A stretch of DNA of 57,521 nucleotides from contig CAIRZB010000017.1 of the NCBI GenBank assembly GCA_903882935.1, forward strand, positions 1 to 57,521, given 5' to 3'. The notes under the pieces were generated by a model that was not told the origin of the DNA, did no database searches, and saw only the letters and a list, made by a program, of their open reading frames with translations. Positions 54,652-57,521 of the stretch are shown piece after piece. The position numbers and the translations under genes are program-made. The first letter of the stretch is position 1, and each line of letters opens with the position of its first letter. The stretch is from an uncultured Parafilimonas sp. Lineage in GTDB: Bacteria; Bacteroidota; Bacteroidia; Chitinophagales; Chitinophagaceae.

Positions 54652-56472
54652 TTAATAAAGCCCGCACAGTGTACTGTAGGTTAAACTTTTGCCTAATATA
54701 GAACCCTTAGCACTTACATCACTCACGTTCCACTTGTCGTCAACAGTTATTGAAATTTGCGCACTGGCAGGCCCTATCGACGGCCCGATGGTAATAGTGT
54801 TTTCGTGCTTTTGTATTTGCCGCTCGTATTCAAAAGCCAGGCTTACGTCAACGCCCTTTATTTTTGTAAGGCCAACACTGCCTGCAATATGCAATTCGGA
54901 ACAATCTAGCACCAGTGACCCCACTGTTGGCACAGACAAATCGATAACAGGGCACGGCGGCACAGTCGCCTCGGGTACATCTGGTGCAGAGAATGTACCG
55001 TCTTGGTGTTTTTCGCAGCCCATAGGCTCCATAAAAGCCGAAACACCGGTACCGCCTATCATACTTGCATACTCGTCAAGAATCCCCCTTTTATGCATTA
55101 CCACATCCTGTGCCGCCACCTGCTTGTCTTCCTTGTCAAAAAACTGCGCGGCATATTGGTCAGAGAGCTGCAGTCTTTGTTTAGTAATACCGGCACTTTC
55201 AGAAAGAAATTGATTATAAGATAGCGCGGTGGAATGTATTAAGGATGAAACCAGTTTTTTAGATGTGTTGCAAAAAGTGTTTTTAACCCGTTCAATACAA
55301 GGTGTGTTTTTACAATTTTGTAACTGGTTTTCATAATCCTTTTGCATCGTATTCCACTCGTTACTGTAACCTGTAATCACACCCTGAAGGCTTTTAACAA
55401 GGGTTTCTCTTTTTTTAAGCATTAACTCGCGGTACTGCTCGTCAACCGAGATAAATATTTTTTGTAATTTTTTTTCTGTGTTTAGTTGTACAACAAGCGA
55501 ACCATCGCTGCCAGGGGTTGATGTTTTTTTATTATTTTCAGCATGGGCTACGTATACAGCAAACGCCTGGTTTGCCATGTTTGCGCTTTGCTGTATTAAG
55601 GCTGCTAGCAGTGCCCCTGCCTCGCCGCTTTTGGCGTAATAATCGTCAACGTTATTCGGCATGTCGGGTACTTGTATATTGTTGCTGGAACCCCCGCTTG
55701 GTACGCTATTTAAATAGCTGTATGGGGAATTTTGCAATAGTGCTGATTGCACAACTTCTGGCGCAAGTTCGTCAAGCCGTTCAGAGGCCGCTTCATTAAA
55801 CGTTTCTTTCAGGGCATTTTTATAGTCATCAATGGCTTTGTCTTTCTCGCCATTTTTTTCTTCTATTTTGCCCCTGGTTGCAGTTGCATGCCCCGTGGGG
55901 TACAAGTTTATACTTGTATCCAGGTATTTTTTAGCAATACCATCTTTTTGCAATGCATAATAAGCCTGCCCGATATTGTTGTACAGCACAGCCTCCTTAT
56001 AGCCTACCGATGCAAGGTATTTTAATGCGGTTATGCCTACTTGTGGCTTGCCAATAATAAGAAGGTTGGCACCTATGTTATTAACCGTATTATAATCAAT
56101 AGGTTTTATTTTAGCTGCAAAGCAAAGCAGTTCTGTTTCTGTAAAAAGGTAGCCGTTTAAATGGCATTGTAATGCAAAACCCGTTAGCTGCACAAAATTT
56201 AGCGTATCAACAATGGTGTAGTTTAATTTTTGGTAGCCCCCGCCTATGGCTTTCATTACTTCGGGCACATTGCCGCCCGGCACAAGCTCTTTAAACCACC
56301 TTGGTATAGTAGCCCTTACTTTATTTATCCAGGCAACTAATTCTTTGTCATTTTTAATGGTGGCGTTTTGCAAAGGGGCATCTGCATCGTTTATTATTAT
56401 AAAACCAGGCATTTGTGCCGGTAATAATTTGCATACACCCAGTACAATAAGTAACAATATAATTTTTTTCAT
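54652..56472 (-). CDS. Hypothetical exported protein with TPR-like region
   Basis: This is a 606-residue protein with a signal peptide ending LLPAQ near residue 20. A helical region (about 90-240) contains TPR-like helix pairs, for example GITALKYLASVGYKEAVLYNNIGQAYYAL and EKDKAIDDYKNAL. A charged coiled-coil-like segment follows (about 335-470, EKKLQKIFISVDEQYRELMLKKRE and others), with cysteines in KNTPCIERVKNTFC. The C-terminal part (about 520-606) is beta-rich: DCSELHIAGSVGLTKIKGV, SLAFEYERQ, ASAQISITVDDKWNVSDV, ending in a possible barrel or sandwich. No named family is recognised. It is the third complete gene of a minus-strand cluster with gaps of 15, 33 and 45 nt. Function is unknown. 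Confidence 0.75.
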   Translation of the reverse strand: MKKIILLLIVLGVCKLLPAQMPGFIIINDADAPLQNATIKNDKELVAWINKVRATIPRWFKELVPGGNVPEVMKAIGGGYQKLNYTIVDTLNFVQLTGFALQCHLNGYLFTETELLCFAAKIKPIDYNTVNNIGANLLIIGKPQVGITALKYLASVGYKEAVLYNNIGQAYYALQKDGIAKKYLDTSINLYPTGHATATRGKIEEKNGEKDKAIDDYKNALKETFNEAASERLDELAPEVVQSALLQNSPYSYLNSVPSGGSSNNIQVPDMPNNVDDYYAKSGEAGALLAALIQQSANMANQAFAVYVAHAENNKKTSTPGSDGSLVVQLNTEKKLQKIFISVDEQYRELMLKKRETLVKSLQGVITGYSNEWNTMQKDYENQLQNCKNTPCIERVKNTFCNTSKKLVSSLIHSTALSYNQFLSESAGITKQRLQLSDQYAAQFFDKEDKQVAAQDVVMHKRGILDEYASMIGGTGVSAFMEPMGCEKHQDGTFSAPDVPEATVPPCPVIDLSVPTVGSLVLDCSELHIAGSVGLTKIKGVDVSLAFEYERQIQKHENTITIGPSIGPASAQISITVDDKWNVSDVSAKGSILGKSLTYSTLCGLY

Positions 56473-56517
56473 GTTGCGGGTATTTAAAATGGGTAAACCT
56501 TCTTTATGCTATTGAGT

Positions 56518-56682
56518 TTATTCTTTGCCATGGTTATTGGTAATTTCCACTTCCATTGCCGCCATTATTACAGTTTGCTTTAGCGCTGGGTTTACAAACC
56601 CGCCATTGTCCCTAAATTTCACCACCTCCCTGTTTTGTAAACTAGATACTGGCAACTTAAAATCAAGTGTTGTAAAACTCAT
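56518..56682 (-). CDS. Small hypothetical protein (54 residues)
   Basis: A 54-codon reading frame with ATG at 56682 and TAA at 56518-56520. The product begins MSFTTLDFKLPVS, continues VVKFRDNGGFVNPAL and ends AMEVEITNNHGKE; composition is balanced and looks like real protein, not a shadow. It sits between a 228-residue gene (33 nt upstream) and a 606-residue gene (45 nt downstream), all on the same strand, as expected of a small operon member. No family is recognised. No Shine-Dalgarno-like site is seen, as is usual in this phylum. Confidence 0.6.
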   Translation of the reverse strand: MSFTTLDFKLPVSSLQNREVVKFRDNGGFVNPALKQTVIMAAMEVEITNNHGKE

Positions 56683-56715
56683 TATACTTTCTGGGTCGGG
56701 TGTTGGGTAATGCGC

Positions 56716-57402
56716 TTAAAAAATGCCCGCCATAAGGGCTGTTAAAGCGGGCCCGATACCCACGGTGTGTCCGTCAGCGTTAAAAATGGCATTATCCGGG
56801 CCGCCTTTTTCAAGGTGCAGCCATAGGTCGCCTTTTTTGCACAAGTTGTAGTGTATGGTTACAGGTACTTCAAATGTACGCGGGCCATCGTAAATAAGGG
56901 GCTGGCTTGTTTTGCCTTTAATGAAACACTCGGCCACCTCCATGGTAATAGTATTGCCATTTACAGGTACCCATTTTCCGCAACTGTCTGCCTTGCTTAC
57001 TTTAAAATCAAAGCCCTTGGTTCCCTGTACCCAGTAAGTGGTTTTATCCCCTTCCTTGCTCTTACCGTCAAATACAAATTGAACTGATAATGTATAAGGT
57101 ACATCAACGGATATCGCTTGCATAGGCCCGCAGCGGGTTGCATAGGCTGTTTTATGCGTTACGCTTGTATAACGGTAATTTAAGAATAGAATAACGGAAC
57201 CAGGCTGTTCGCCGGCTTTGAATGTGGTTGATGCATTGCCATCGTTGTCTGTGGTTAGTGTAAGGCTTTCAAATTTGCCCGGCAGCACTTCTGGGTCGTC
57301 TAAATGCACCTCCCGGTTTGCAAGCGGTGTGCCGTCGCAGTCAAAAAAATGTAATGTTACTTTGGTTGATTCCCCGGCTTTTAAATAACGTGAGTTCGAC
57401 AT
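56716..57402 (-). CDS. Hypothetical Ig-like-domain protein
   Basis: This is a 228-residue beta-rich protein. The first part (about 8-75) looks like a bacterial Ig-like domain: GESTKVTLHFFDCDGTPLANREVHL and TTDNDGNASTTFKAG. A second beta-rich part follows with five to six cysteines in all (DCDG, TRCGP, DSCGKW, AECFIKG, NLCKKG), which would suit disulfides outside the cytoplasm. Yet there is no signal peptide at the ATG at 57402, and an in-frame TGA lies 9 nt upstream, so no longer start exists. The C-terminus GIGPALTALMAGIF is hydrophobic. It might be secreted without a classical signal or act inside the cell. It is 15 nt from the upstream gene. Confidence 0.65.
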   Translation of the reverse strand: MSNSRYLKAGESTKVTLHFFDCDGTPLANREVHLDDPEVLPGKFESLTLTTDNDGNASTTFKAGEQPGSVILFLNYRYTSVTHKTAYATRCGPMQAISVDVPYTLSVQFVFDGKSKEGDKTTYWVQGTKGFDFKVSKADSCGKWVPVNGNTITMEVAECFIKGKTSQPLIYDGPRTFEVPVTIHYNLCKKGDLWLHLEKGGPDNAIFNADGHTVGIGPALTALMAGIF

Positions 57403-57417
57403 AATACAGTGTCAAAT

Positions 57418-57521
57418 TTACAGTGATAATTGGATTGAAGATGAAGAGTCGGTGTCAACGGACAAAGCCGGCTTTTTAGGCAAGAAGTGATAGGCTGCGA
57501 TTGCGGAGAATACTGTTATTA
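57418..57521 (-). CDS. Unrecognised protein, C-terminal fragment cut by window edge
   Basis: An open reading frame on the minus strand enters from the window end and stops at 57418-57420 (TAA). The last residues read FSAIAAYHFLPKKPALSV followed by a serine-rich DTDSSSSIQLSL. The frame has no internal stop over 33 codons, and the next gene starts only 15 nt downstream, which supports a real gene. Nothing more can be said from so short a part. Confidence 0.45.
   Translation of the reverse strand, partial: ITVFSAIAAYHFLPKKPALSVDTDSSSSIQLSL

Noticed and set aside
54473-54667. 64-codon minus-strand frame after xylA
   Set aside because: It overlaps the xylA terminator and the end of the next gene; no protein pattern.
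54689-55213. 174-codon plus-strand frame
   Set aside because: Antisense to the 606-residue minus-strand gene, whose signal peptide and helix patterns are more convincing.
1-57521. tRNA, rRNA and CRISPR arrays
   Set aside because: I looked through the intergenic stretches for cloverleaf ends, rRNA motifs and regularly spaced repeats and saw none; a covariance-model scan would be needed to exclude small RNAs.

Overview
The window looks like chromosomal DNA of a Bacteroidota bacterium, most likely a Chitinophagaceae-type member. The evidence is two SusC/SusD pairs with SusE/SusF-type binding lipoproteins, a GldH-like gliding lipoprotein, frequent AGG arginine codons, no Shine-Dalgarno-like leaders, and promoter candidates of the Bacteroidota type (TTTG, 19-21 nt, TAnnTTTG). 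Family calls come from reading motifs in the translated sequence; no database search was run.

Layout. (1) 1-87 is the cut 5' end of an IS1595-like transposase on the minus strand. (2) 434-7839 is a glycan-uptake operon susC-susD-susE-susF, closed by a strong terminator. (3) 8037-10386 holds yicC, gldH and a convergent AraC-type regulator. (4) 10825-25599 is a second susC-susD pair, a terminator, then three tandem large lipoproteins with FG-GAP/VCBS repeats and an ASPIC/UnbV domain. (5) 25601-28690 has a membrane-anchored GyrI-like protein and an exported GH65 enzyme. (6) 28880-35712 is a small hypothetical gene followed by a five-gene array: haloperoxidase-like PAP2 lipoprotein, outer-membrane barrel, internally duplicated DoxX-like membrane protein, second barrel, second haloperoxidase-like lipoprotein. 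(7) 35947-41712 has an MFS transporter, cytoplasmic GH37 trehalase, DUF3089 protein, histidine kinase and OmpR-type regulator. (8) 41715-49743 has an orphan BatD-like protein, a YcxB-like protein, an amino-acid permease, a YebC/PmpR protein and a large FAD/Fe-S 2-hydroxyacid dehydrogenase. (9) 49997-54455 is a xylose locus: a LacI-type regulator divergent from xylB, then xylA, with a LacI-like operator overlapping the xylB promoter. (10) 54652-57521 is a minus-strand cluster of unrecognised genes, including a 54-residue ORF, cut by the window end.

How it may work together (inference): the SusCD systems, the surface FG-GAP lipoproteins and the exported GH65 enzyme would capture and cleave oligosaccharides at the envelope; the MFS importer and trehalase would handle a disaccharide inside; the xyl locus handles xylose. 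The haloperoxidase/barrel/duplicated-DoxX array is the part that best fits an undescribed envelope system. The terminal cluster is the second candidate.
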